Positions 53,611-63,110 of a DNA stretch of 64,000 nucleotides are shown here, one piece after another; positions within the stretch are counted from its first letter, which is position 1; every line of letters begins with the position of its first letter. Under the pieces are notes generated by a model, which saw nothing but the letters and a program-made list of their open reading frames with translations, ran no database searches and was not told where the DNA came from. Made by a program: the position numbers and the translations under genes. The DNA is from Liopterus haemorrhoidalis (Eukaryota > Arthropoda > Insecta > Coleoptera > Dytiscidae), in the NCBI GenBank assembly GCA_963971575.1, contig OZ020616.1:58324907-58388906 (forward strand), read 5' to 3'.

Positions 53611-54465
53611 AACTATTTTTCAATCATATTGTATTACGTTTCCATTTGGGACCTGTGTGAAATATAGACTCGACAAAAAAAAATGTAGTTCCTCTTCCTT
53701 CCATAGACGTAAGTCTGATCGTCCCTCTTGCCCCCTCCACATATTCATACATCCATGGTGCACTATCGACCCCGTGATTGAGGTTAGAAACGGTTCGCTC
53801 ATCGACCTTTTGGCGGGTAACTCTGTTCCATTGACTGGGGCGCACGCCCGGACGCAGGCGCGTTCTCAATCACACACGCGCGTACTCCAAACACACCCCC
53901 GAACCCCCCAACCCCCACAACCCTCTACTACGACCTTGGTAGTAATTTAGATATAACAGATTAACTAGGTGATTGACTGGACCATCACACTAACACACAT
54001 ACGGGCATTTTTCACCCACAAACTATTAATATTTAAATCCGAACAATAAAATTACTAATCCCAAAAATATCTGATCATATAAAGGCAATATTGACGGATG
54101 GATATCGATAGTATTTTCAATATAGTAATACAAATATTATAAAAAGATATTGATAGTAATACAATTATTATCAATAGGGGGATACGCATAAAATTTATAT
54201 TTCCTTAAAACTACATTTTTTTGATATGTTAATGTTAGTTATGTCACCTAACAAAACAAAAAGAACATTTTAATTAATATTACAGCCAAATTTTTTAATT
54301 AAAATATTGTAAATTTGAAATAAGCCGACTACAGCGCGAAGGTTGCCGAGTAAATACGACTGAGCATGACGTCCAGACTACAACATAATCTTTACGTGTG
54401 TACATTGTATTGTTCGAGAGTTTTGTATTTGTTTTTAAACAATTTTTCACGCATTTATTATTAAA
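53611..54465. other. non-coding, GC-rich at 53700-53935
   Basis: 53815-53935 is rich in ACACGCG, CCCCCGAACCCCCC and CGCACGCCCGGACGCAGGCG. Open frames on both strands follow from the low stop density there. It may be old unique or regulatory DNA. 54180-54225 repeats 23440-23485 inverted. Confidence 0.3.
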
Positions 54466-54594
54466 ATGGCAGATAAAAATTTTGTTAGGGCTCAAAGTTC
54501 ACCCAATATTGATGCTTTTATGCTCATGGAATATACGAAAAATAATGAACGCTACAATGCTGAAGAAATACGTGGTGCCAAAACAGACTTGTAA
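54466..54594 (+). CDS. short hypothetical ORF
   Basis: 42 codons starting MADKNFVRAQSSPNIDAFML and ending AEEIRGAKTDL, then TAA. Acidic, balanced composition unlike chance AT-rich frames. It could be the first coding exon of a gene or of an unrecognised transposon. No homologous copy in this window. Confidence 0.3.
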   Translation: MADKNFVRAQSSPNIDAFMLMEYTKNNERYNAEEIRGAKTDL

Positions 54595-54949
54595 TAACCA
54601 TTTAGGTATTCTATAACTTTATGTAAACAATAAACGCTGCAACTCTGTAAAATGTAAATATTTAAGTAATTTAGATGTCAGAATTTTACTACATTGTTTA
54701 CATGAAGTTACAAAACGTTAGAGGCATAATTGAAATACTGCAATATAGGTTATATATTTTAATATAAAATTTAATTCGGTAAACATGTATAAATTGTTTT
54801 TATAGAATTAAACTTTATTTTAATTAAAATCACTCTAACGTTACACAATCTATAAAAGTTATACAAGCAACTAAGTTCACGACAGACTGTGTAGGCTGTA
54901 CGCTGTATACTGGGTAGGCTGTATGCAGTACACTTAAGTAGGGTATGAA
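54595..54949. other. AT-rich stretch
   Basis: Nothing recognised. Confidence 0.3.
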
Positions 54950-55440
54950 TTAAATCGTAATTTTCGAGCGATTATTTTTTACTTTCGACGTGGATTAACC
55001 CAACAACAGTGCATCGATGAACTTAATTCGACTTTTGGCGATGAAGCACCATCAAGGACTACTGTTTATCGATGGTTTGCCGACTTCAATCGTGGCTGTA
55101 GTTCGCTTAAGGACGAATTTCGTGAAGAACGTCCAAAATCAGTTGTTCTGGAAAACATTGATGCTGTGAACTCATACTGCAAGATCGTCATGTGACTTAT
55201 CGTGAGATTGAGGTATCCTTGGGCATTATTGGGACCAGCATGAACATTTAGCGGTCAAAAAGATTTGTTCGCGTTGAATATAATTTGACAATCGGAGTGG
55301 AAAATGCCTCAATTGGAGTGAAAAAAGTGCTTCGAAAATTGGTTCAAACGGACGCAAAAGTGTATTGACCTTCATGGAGAATATTTTGAAAAAAAAAGCC
55401 ACTTTTGTTGATAAATAATTGTTTTTGATCTCAAATCCCG
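54950..55440 (+). pseudogene. internally deleted mariner transposase
   Basis: N-terminal half: RGLTQQQCIDELNSTFGDEA, then PSRTTVYRWFADFNRG, DEFREERPKSVV, and SLGIIGTSMNI, in two frames (a small deletion near 55165). It then jumps to a C-terminal stretch, ENWFKRTQKCIDLHGEYFEK (about 55337-55392). The catalytic core is missing. The HTH plus FDR/WF linker is that of SETMAR-like mariners, different from the copies at 4330, 9755 and 27042. Confidence 0.85.
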
Positions 55441-55504
55441 ACATATAAAAGGCCTTAAAAGGCCACTAATATATTTAGTGAATGATTAAAAATCCGTTGG
55501 AAAT

Positions 55505-55750
55505 ATTTTTTGGTCCGATTTTATTCAGCACATCCATTGAGCGCTGCAATTGGGTTAGTTCCTCAACAGGTTAGGGGGTTAGGGCGTCGCGGCGGGCGTC
55601 GCCTCGGGCCAAGGGCGGTCACAGACACCGACGCTAGTCGACTATGCACCGCACACCACGTATTACATAACAAGGAAAACCAAATAACTCGTAAAACAAA
55701 CACACAAACAGAAAGAGTGACAGAATACTGTTTTTAGATAATAATAGGTT
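55505..55750 (+). other. GC-rich segment of unknown nature
   Basis: Contains GGGCGTCGCGGCGGGCGTCG and CTCGGGCCAAGGGCGGTCAC. A 75-codon frame at 55510-55737 is open through the GC-rich part, with an Arg/Gly-rich run. No domain recognised, and the frame is probably a by-product of composition. Confidence 0.3.
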
Positions 55751-55869
55751 CCCATCGCCTTGGTACATTGAGCATAGAATGTAAGTTCTAGACCTCCGAC
55801 ACTATATTATTATTAATAAAGAGAAGAGCAAAAGCCCAAGGCTTGTTGTGCTCAGACTACATTCACCTA

Positions 55870-56780
55870 TATTCCAGAAAGTAATGTTATAACTCAACAA
55901 GCACAGGAGATAGGAAGGGTTTCTCCCGAATTTCATATCTCTTTGTCAAGGGACGATCTATCGAATAAAAAACGCCAATTTACCCTGTTGAGGATGAAAT
56001 TTAAAAAAAACTGTCAAAACGCTTTCTAAATAGAAACCTATGTACCAAAATGAAGAGTTACAACTCAGGAACTACAAAGGTTTCTATAATTCACCCCAAA
56101 TGTGGATTTGCCAGTATAGGGGTTGATTAGGACAAAATCCTGAAATAAGTTTTTGGTTATTTGTATGAGTAATCTTTGTAAGCAAAGACCAAGTCGGTAC
56201 ATTTTTAGTCCTAAGAGATATTAAGGAATCCTTGAAATCACATATCACCCCTTTTCACCTTTTAGGGACCAATTTTAAAAAACCTGTCAAAACTATTTCG
56301 AGATATTTTAAAAAGACACCTATGTATGTGCCAAAAAGAAACGTTATAACTCAACAAACACAGAAAATACGACGGGATGTATAAACCATCCTGATTGTAG
56401 ATTCACCCCTTTAGGAGTTGATTAGGACAAAATCCTGAAATAAGTTTTTCGGCATTTGTATGGGTAATCCTTGTAAGCATAAACTAAGTCGATATCCTAT
56501 AGGCCCTATGAGATAGTCAGACCAATTCTGTAATTCAGTTCATAGTAACTAAATTTGTCACTATGATCAAGGTTACTATCATGAATTAAAGTCATTATAC
56601 TTTTTATAATATTTTTCTTTGTAGTAACGTTACTACTCAGTAACTTTTCACAGAATTGATCTGATTAAGGAATCCGTGAAAGCACATTTCACCCCTTAGA
56701 AGTTGAATTTCGAAAAATCCCTTCTTAGTGGGTTCTTCCGTCATTAAGGGAATATACTCTCCAAATTTGAAGTTTCTAGG
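55870..56780. repeat. ~290-bp imperfect tandem repeat
   Basis: GGTTGATTAGGACAAAATCC occurs at about 56121 and 56412. AACTGTCAAAAC/ACCTGTCAAAAC, GTTATAACTCAACAA and TTAAGGAATCC recur in the same order. About three units are visible. The second unit boundary carries a Z miniature. The unit ends near a GGGATTCGGGCTGGGCGGTG sequence. Confidence 0.7.
56518..56663. mobile_element. 146-bp miniature of element Z
   Basis: CAGACCAATTCTGTAATTCA at the left and TTCACAGAATTGATCTG at the right, same termini as the 2-kb element at 19878. The neighbouring tandem unit shows GAGATATTAAGGAATCC uninterrupted, so the insertion is real. The target duplication is not clear. Confidence 0.75.
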
Positions 56781-56839
56781 CCCAGGGATTCGGGCTGGGC
56801 GGTGATTCAGTCAGGACATTGCCTTTTATATATATAGAT

Positions 56840-56985
56840 ATTTACATAAATTATTTGACATGCAGGAATTGAACTCACGTCCGTGCCCTTGCTTAGCGGA
56901 CAAACAGCAAAAAAACAAAACGTAAAACAAGCGGTTTAACGTTTGCAGCCAAAGGGTTGCTCGATATAATTACAATACCTGTCTA
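56840..56985 (-). mobile_element. tRNA-like SINE-type repeat, copy 2
   Basis: Inverse of 26805-26955: GCAGGAATTGAACTCACGTC, CGTGCCCTTGCTTAGCGG, CGGTTTAACGTTTGCAGCCA. Confidence 0.5.
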
Positions 56986-57843
56986 TAAGTGACACTAGAT
57001 AAAAATTGCGTCGCCATATTTATTTCCAAAATTACATTAAAATAATTAAGTTTAAGAAAATATTACCTTTTCTGTCGACAAATTTATCCAATTTTTTGTA
57101 ACACTGAGTGATTATTGTTGTAAAATACTACTTTAAATAGTCTATTTAATAATTTTACACATAAAACTAATTAAAATTTGCCACTAATTTTGCGAGTGTT
57201 CATCTAAACAATTTGACAGTTCACAACTAAAGAAAATAATGATAGGTGGCATTCTTGTCAAAGTGATAATCAAAAATAGTTCTTATGTTAAATGTTCTTA
57301 AAGGTTTATATGAAAATTTTCAATATCTTGATATATTTATAGTTGAACCAAAAAGATTATTCGTCATAAAACAGATAACAAGCACATTTTAACCCTGCAT
57401 AAATTCAATTTTGTTGAACGCTTGCCAATTTCATCTATAAACCTATTTTCCGCAACCAGTGTAAGAGCGACGCGTGACGGGTTTGCCTGCATCCAAGGCG
57501 TAACTTTAGGACTTCCAGAGTTAACAGTTATGCAAAGATTCCAGGACTAAAAGCAAATACGGTGTCCGGAACAAACTATGCGAGGCATCTAATGCACGTC
57601 TTTGATACTGGTTATATCTAACAACAAACTTAAGGTTGAATAAAACAAATTAAAATATATGTCAGGCAGGGAAAATGTGATGGTATCGCCGGTTAAAATG
57701 TCTGTCTGCTGTAGAACAATTTTAAAAATATATATCTCAAAAACTAAAAGAGATACTGACCTGCGGTTTGAATTTTTGTTGGATTCCGTATATTTTGTTT
57801 AGTCCAAGAAAAAATTAAAACCATATTTATATGGAACATTTTT
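56986..57843. other. non-coding stretch
   Basis: No family or gene recognised; moderately GC-rich at 57460-57600. Confidence 0.3.
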
Positions 57844-58902
57844 AGGGTTTTGTAGGTATGACCAAAAAACCCTTATACCGTCATTTTGTCGTCTGTCTGT
57901 CTGTCTGTCTGTCTGTCTGTTCGGTAAAAATTGTAGCTAAACGGCTAAACCTAGAGAGTTGAAATTTGGCATGCTTATACAACTCTTTGACCCGCACATA
58001 GGAAAAATACTAAAACATCTCAAAAACATATCCCCCTAAAAATATAAACAAATATGTGCTCATCGAAAAAAAATATATTTTTTTATAATTATGAGTAGGG
58101 TATCAAATGAAAGCCCTTGGTACGTGGATTAACGATCAAATTTTTATTTTTGCAAAATAAATTGTTTTGAAGCGATTTTTGCCAAAATTGTGCAAAAAAT
58201 TTTTTGTCCCACACCCTGTACCCCAGATGGTTTAAACAAAAAATCTGAAAAAATTCTAAGTAATGTACATTGGTGTGAACCGGAATAGTTCAACAGGAAT
58301 TTTTGATCAGATTAGGTTTTTGGAAAAAAAGGCATTTTTTGTGATTTTTTGCTAATAATGTACACAAGTTATAGCTTTGTAACACGCCACACTGGAACGT
58401 GTGTGCTGGTCTAGTGGTATTTCACGCCGATTTTTCATCCAAGTAACCCGATCCGAGAGGGATCGAACCCTGGGAGAAGAGACTAAATTATTTTTTGTTT
58501 TTTTTTTTAATTTTTATATTGTTTAAATTATTTTTTCAAAATTCTAGTTATATTTTGGCAAATATTGCATTTAATTTTTAAAAGCGTAAATTTAATAGCC
58601 AGTGGAAATTGTTTAAATTATAATTTAATTCTGTTTCAATGTACACGAAATCAGAGGGGCGGAACTTATAACAACCAATGGAAGCCATAGGCGCAATTTT
58701 TAAAATTCTTAATGAACCTTGGTATATAAAAAAAATACTGCACATATTTAGAAACCTAAATAATGGTATTAAGCGTTCGAATTAAAATTAACAAAAAAAA
58801 TATTTTAATATAAAATTTGTTTTCGCATCCAAAATAATCATCATTCACTTACTAAATACCTGCAAAACCCTGAAATGTGTGAAAATTCACACTTCACATC
58901 AA
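57844..58902 (+). mobile_element. complete family H element
   Basis: 5' AGGGTTTTGTAGGTATGACC, (GTCT)n at 57891-57920, conserved 5' half, tRNA-like block at 58405-58474, 3' half with GGAAGCCATAGGCGCAATTT, ACCTGCAAAACCCTGAAATG, hairpin GTGTGAAAATTCACAC, ACATCAATTTTT. Longest complete copy (1.06 kb). Confidence 0.85.
58405..58474 (+). other. tRNA-like block inside H element
   Basis: TGGTCTAGTGGTATTTCACG (A box, tRNA-Glu/Asp-like) and GGGATCGAACCCTGGG (B-box-like). Different from the blocks at 25131, 32008 and 50331 though flanked by the same H sequence. Confidence 0.5.
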
Positions 58903-58961
58903 TTTTTATATCGTAGTTTCTTAAAATAACCCTTTACTCAATAAGTCTCCGGTCTGACATA

Positions 58962-60406
58962 TACAGGGTGTTTGTTTGAAACGGGGCACCCCGAAAATCT
59001 CCTTTATTTGTAAAGATACAAAAAATCTTCAGAACAAAAGTTAAACTAGACAAAAAGGCCCATCTAAAGGTTACTATAAGAATTCTGAGGCACTTCCGGT
59101 ATCACCGGAAATGATGTCAACTTTTGATCTAGCATAGAGAATCGATAATTTAATATTTTTTCCTAAAAGTACATTAAATTAGCTTTACAATGACAACAAA
59201 AAATCATATTTTTATGTTAATCATTTCAAAATGGCGACCATTTATTTACAAAATAATAATCAACATAAGTTTTACAAAGTTGAACGTAGCAAGCTTTGAA
59301 AACAATAAAAAAAGAAACAAAATATCTCTAAAATAAACTACAGTCTGTTCCAAACGGTTAAGCGGAACTAGATTTTGCAATCTAGTTACTTTCATCGTTT
59401 AAATCGTGCCTTTCGGCCGTTTTGTTTAAGCTTTGTAAATCATACTTACAATAAACATTTTTTGGTTAAGGTTAATATCATTTTAAAATGTCATTTTCTT
59501 TATATTTTGATTTTTTGTGTCATTCTTAATACAAATTTCCCATTTATTTATTTTTTTGTCATTAAAATATCTAAAAAAAATATTTAATTTTGACATATGT
59601 CATTCGTTTCCATGGTTTCATTGCTGGAATTTTAAATTTTGACATCCCAACGTGAAAAATGAAATAACCCAAGCAAGGTCCCTTTTCGTGACAACCTAAA
59701 AGAACTAAATTCCCATTTAGTTCCGCTTAACCGTTTGGAACAGACTGTATTTGACTATTTAAAAAAAACTATTACGTTTTACAATTATTTTACAAAAAAA
59801 AAAAAATTACAAATGTTCGATCAAACCACCATTATTGTCCACACATTTTCTCATTCTTAATATAAAAACTCTTCCACCGCCATAATTAGGTACAAATAAC
59901 GACTTACTACAATTTTTTTTTTTTTTCAAACAAAAATAAGTAAAATAAACTATTAAACTCTTGTTATTTATAAAACATTTAATTGAAAAATTAAGATTTA
60001 AGTTATTTCATATAATAACTAGTTATAACAGTTTATTTTAGAGATATTTTGTTTCTTTTTTAATTGTTTTCAAAGCTTGCTACGTTCAACTTTCTAAAAC
60101 TTATGTTGATTATTATTTTGTAAATAAATGGTCGTTATTTTGAAATGGTTAACATAAAAATATGACTTTTTGGTGTCATTGTAAAGCTAATTTAATGTAC
60201 TTTTAGGAAAAAATATAAAATTATCGATTCCTATGCTAGATCAAAAGTTGAGATCATTTTCGGTGAATACGGAAGTGCCTCAGAATTCTTATAGTAACCT
60301 TTATATGGGCCTTTTTGTCTAGTTTAACTTTTGTTCTGAAGATTTTTTGTATCTTTACAAATAAAGGAGATTTTCGGGGTGCCCCGTTTCAAACAAACAC
60401 CCTGTA
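58962..60406. mobile_element. 1.4-kb foldback element carrying MITE X
   Basis: Arms of about 380 bp: TACAGGGTGTTTGTTTGAAA, GGGGCACCCCGAAAATCTCC at the left, inverted at the right (60026-60406). TA on both sides, and the mariner copy at 17529-17541 (GACATATATATGG) gives the empty site. The loop holds X (59341-59747) and about 280 bp of AT-rich DNA. Non-coding. Confidence 0.88.
59341..59747 (-). mobile_element. MITE X, copy 3
   Basis: 407 bp, TA on both sides (59339-59340, 59748-59749), inverted relative to copies 1 and 2. The 70-codon frame at 59375-59587 inside it is chance. Confidence 0.9.
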
Positions 60407-60660
60407 TATGACAACAGTGTTGACAGACCCATATAATTTCTGGATAGTACCAATCTTCAAAGGATACGTGTGAAAATTTCATAACATTCTGACAATTAGT
60501 TTAGAGGTTACAGTGGTTTTAGTGACTCCAGTTTTGTAATTTTCAAAAGAATGGATTAAAAAGAATTTCCTGTGTTGATTAAACATTGTTTTTTGATGGG
60601 AAAAAATTCTGTTGAAGCCAAACAGTGGCTTGATAAGCGTTATAGAGACTCAATATCTTA

Positions 60661-61081
60661 GTATTATATTAACGTTTTTCAATTAACCTCCCCCCCCCCC
60701 CCCCCCAACCTTTCATTGTTTACAGAACTTGTATGTCATAAACCGCTTATCTGGTATTTTTTGTATTTGATTCTTAATTCTGGTGTCCGGATACAGACAC
60801 AGAGAGACGTGGAGGAGGACGCAAAAGAGGTTAAATCCTCTAAATAAATTAAAGCTATTCATTTAACGAACGCTTTGTGTTCTGTTTTTGTTAAAGGAAC
60901 AGACCGTAATAACAAAGAAAGGGATTCAGAGAAAAAAATAGGAGGTTTTACACAAAACAACTATTTGTAAAATGAATTTGACATCCGTAAAGCTTGAGCA
61001 GCACGATATTTAACAATTCGTGTACCAATAGCCTAATTTATATGTGTTGTAAAGCTCAACTTGATAGCAATAAAAAAAAAT
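60661..61081. other. unassigned stretch with poly-C run
   Basis: A C-run of about 17 at 60689-60706. The GC-richer 60780-60835 (GGAGGAGGACGCAAAAGAGG) shows no frame of note. Confidence 0.35.
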
Positions 61082-61815
61082 CAGCTGTGGCCACCACAGG
61101 ACCGACTGCCATCATAAAGTACTTGTATAAAATACATTCTAGCAGCAGAGTAGAAATAACTTGGCCCAATATTTTCTAACAGAGATATTATTTATCATGA
61201 CCATGGAAACGTTACATATACATAAGTATGAAAAAATAGATACTCATGTCTGAAATAAAAGTTGTTTGTTATTATAATCCGTCTTAATTTGAAATACAAA
61301 ACTAGATCTGGTTACTTTGGTGACTGTTGTGGTGTAAACAGACTTTGGCGTATCCGTGTGAACCAATACTATATTATAAATGTATTGTCAATATACAACA
61401 TAAGAAATGAAGTTTCCCTGTTAATTACGTATTACAAAATGAGACAGATAATACTTTTATATTAACTTTTGTCAAATAATTTTTTTCGAAATATTTCTCT
61501 GTTGTGAAATATTGGCAAAATTTTTAAAACCGACACGAGTAAACTCCCATTTCTACTTAATCGATTTGTACCAAAAGTTGATCAACTCGTGCCATTGATG
61601 TCAAAAGCTTAAATATGAAGTTTCATAAAAATCCTTTCCACCGAATTTGCTCTGCACGTGTACACAGACAAACGGACAGACAGACCGATATATAACATGC
61701 TAAAAATAGTCAAAACGTTATGTAGGGATCTCAATTCGTGGAGATCCATCGAAATCTCGAAATGTCAAAATCGGTATGATCACAATGCCTCCCTTATATA
61801 TGTTGGCGGTCGGTA
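61082..61815 (-). mobile_element. family G element interrupted by a MITE
   Basis: 3' hairpin CAGCTGTGGCCACCACAGG and GGACCGACTGCCATCA at left, then ATCATGACCATGGAAACGTT. The ~180-bp MITE lies at 61275-61449. Then GATCAACTCGTGCCATTGAT, a short (ACAG)n, GGAGATCCATCGAAATCTCG and the 5' end GTTGGCGGTCGGT. Confidence 0.83.
61275..61449. mobile_element. ~180-bp MITE, copy 2
   Basis: Same family as 21681-21860. The surrounding G sequence (AAAAGTTGTTTGTTAT and TACTTTTATATTAACTTTTG) is continuous in other G copies. Confidence 0.82.
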
Positions 61816-62222
61816 ATAACAACTTACAAAATAATTTGATCTTTATCTCTGTGATGTGTAGATTTGAGGTCGTCAAGACTACCTGATTTAAGTCAGCCAT
61901 AAAACGTAATCCAGCTTAAAGATTTGTCTCAAAATATCTGATCCTTATATTACAAATTGGAGAAGAATATGATCTTTTTACATCTTTCTAGAGGTTTTGA
62001 GGTCGTTAAGACTACCTGATTTAAATCATAAAGCGCAATACAGCTTAAAGATTTGTCTTAAATCTTTACAAACAAATTGGAGAAAAATATAATTTTAACT
62101 TTTTACATATTTTTACGAGTTTTGAGGTAGCTAAGTCTACCTGGCTTAAATGAATTATAATACGTAATATAACTTAAACATTTGTAGTGATCAAGGGCTG
62201 TGATGGCAGCTAAAACTAATTC
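61816..62222. repeat. ~120-bp tandem motif
   Basis: GAGGTCGTCAAGACTACCTG, GAGGTCGTTAAGACTACCTG and GAGGTAGCTAAGTCTACCTG recur at about 61866, 61999 and 62123, each followed by TTAAA and a cagctTAAAGATTTGT-type stretch. Three imperfect direct units; non-coding. Confidence 0.75.
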
Positions 62223-62226
62223 TTAA

Positions 62227-62740
62227 CCCTTTACCGCATAGTGTGCCATATATGGCACATTCCGATTTTTATTTTTTATTTTACTTTTAAAACTGAATCA
62301 GAACGTTACTTCATGAATGTTCATATATGCCACATACACAGCAATGGATCCTGCAGTATCTCAAGTAATGGGCTGAAATAAATTTGAGGATATCAAGCGG
62401 AATTTGCACTTCAACGATAACTCTGAATTTATTGAGAAAGGACAACTAGAAGATACGGCCTTTTCTTTCAAAAATTCGAGGGCGACTGCTTTTAATCCCT
62501 AATGAAGAACACCTAGCAATTGACGAGCAAATAATAATTTTCTTTTGTAACATAATGTACAATCATAATGTTCCATGTATGGCACAAATCCTAAATTATT
62601 ATTTTAATTATTATTTTTTCATAAAAATAATAATTAATATTTTAAATATATTTTTTTAATTAATTTTTCTATCAATAAGAACCAATTCCTAATGCTCATG
62701 AATTATTTCAGCCAAAAATAAAAATTCATGCAGTAAAGGG
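62227..62740 (+). mobile_element. deleted piggyBac element, copy 3
   Basis: 514 bp, TTAA at 62223-62226 and 62741-62744. It retains the transposase piece in broken frames (GCAATGGATCCTGCAGTATC; CACCTAGCAATTGACGAGCA encoding the HLAIDEQ box). It shows the empty target of the foldback element at 18133. Confidence 0.9.
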
Positions 62741-62744
62741 TTAA

Positions 62745-63110
62745 AACACGTTTTAAAGTAATTTTCTTTTAAAATAATGTAGTTTTTTAGTTTTATTTTT
62801 CCGGTCACATTTAATAATTAATAATAATCGTTAAAAGTGTTAGAGACGTCTTTCCTTAAACTGCGAAAACGCTGATTACCGGCAGTATAAAAACCGTAAA
62901 GGCTCGTCCTTTCTCGAGTTAACGACGAAGCAGGCCCGTCGGGAAACAAAATCAACTGTCTCAGACGACGTAAGATAGATGACACCAGCTACTGTCAAGG
63001 AGGTTGCAATGTATTGCTCGAAAAACGGATTAAATCTTACGATTTACTAAGGCACTTACGTCCGATCAGTTAATTACTTTAATGGCTTCAAAAATCTCAC
63101 TAGAAAAAAA
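62745..63110. other. non-coding; TATA-like box at 62886
   Basis: 62870-63010 is GC-richer with GCAGTATAAAAACCG. A core promoter is possible but nothing downstream supports it. Confidence 0.25.

Larger units (their letters stand above)
58931..60660 (+). mobile_element. mariner remnant split by a foldback element
   Basis: 5' TIR CTCAATAAGTCTCCGGTCTG at 58938. It resumes after 60408 with GTTGACAGACCCATAT, GGATAGTACCAATCTTC and the start of the transposase (60551: ATGGATTAAAAAG, a stop at codon 3, then EFPVLIKHCFLMGKNSVEAK, QWLDKRYRDS). The element breaks off near 60655. Same family as 17408-17560 and 26993-27325. Confidence 0.8.

Noticed and set aside
53657..53950. 97-codon frame and two overlapping reverse frames
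   Set aside because: Low stop density in a GC-rich patch opens several frames at once, and none has a recognisable domain.
55510..55737. 75-codon Arg/Gly-rich frame as a real gene
   Set aside because: Open because the segment is GC-rich; no motif, and both ends run into AT-rich non-coding sequence.
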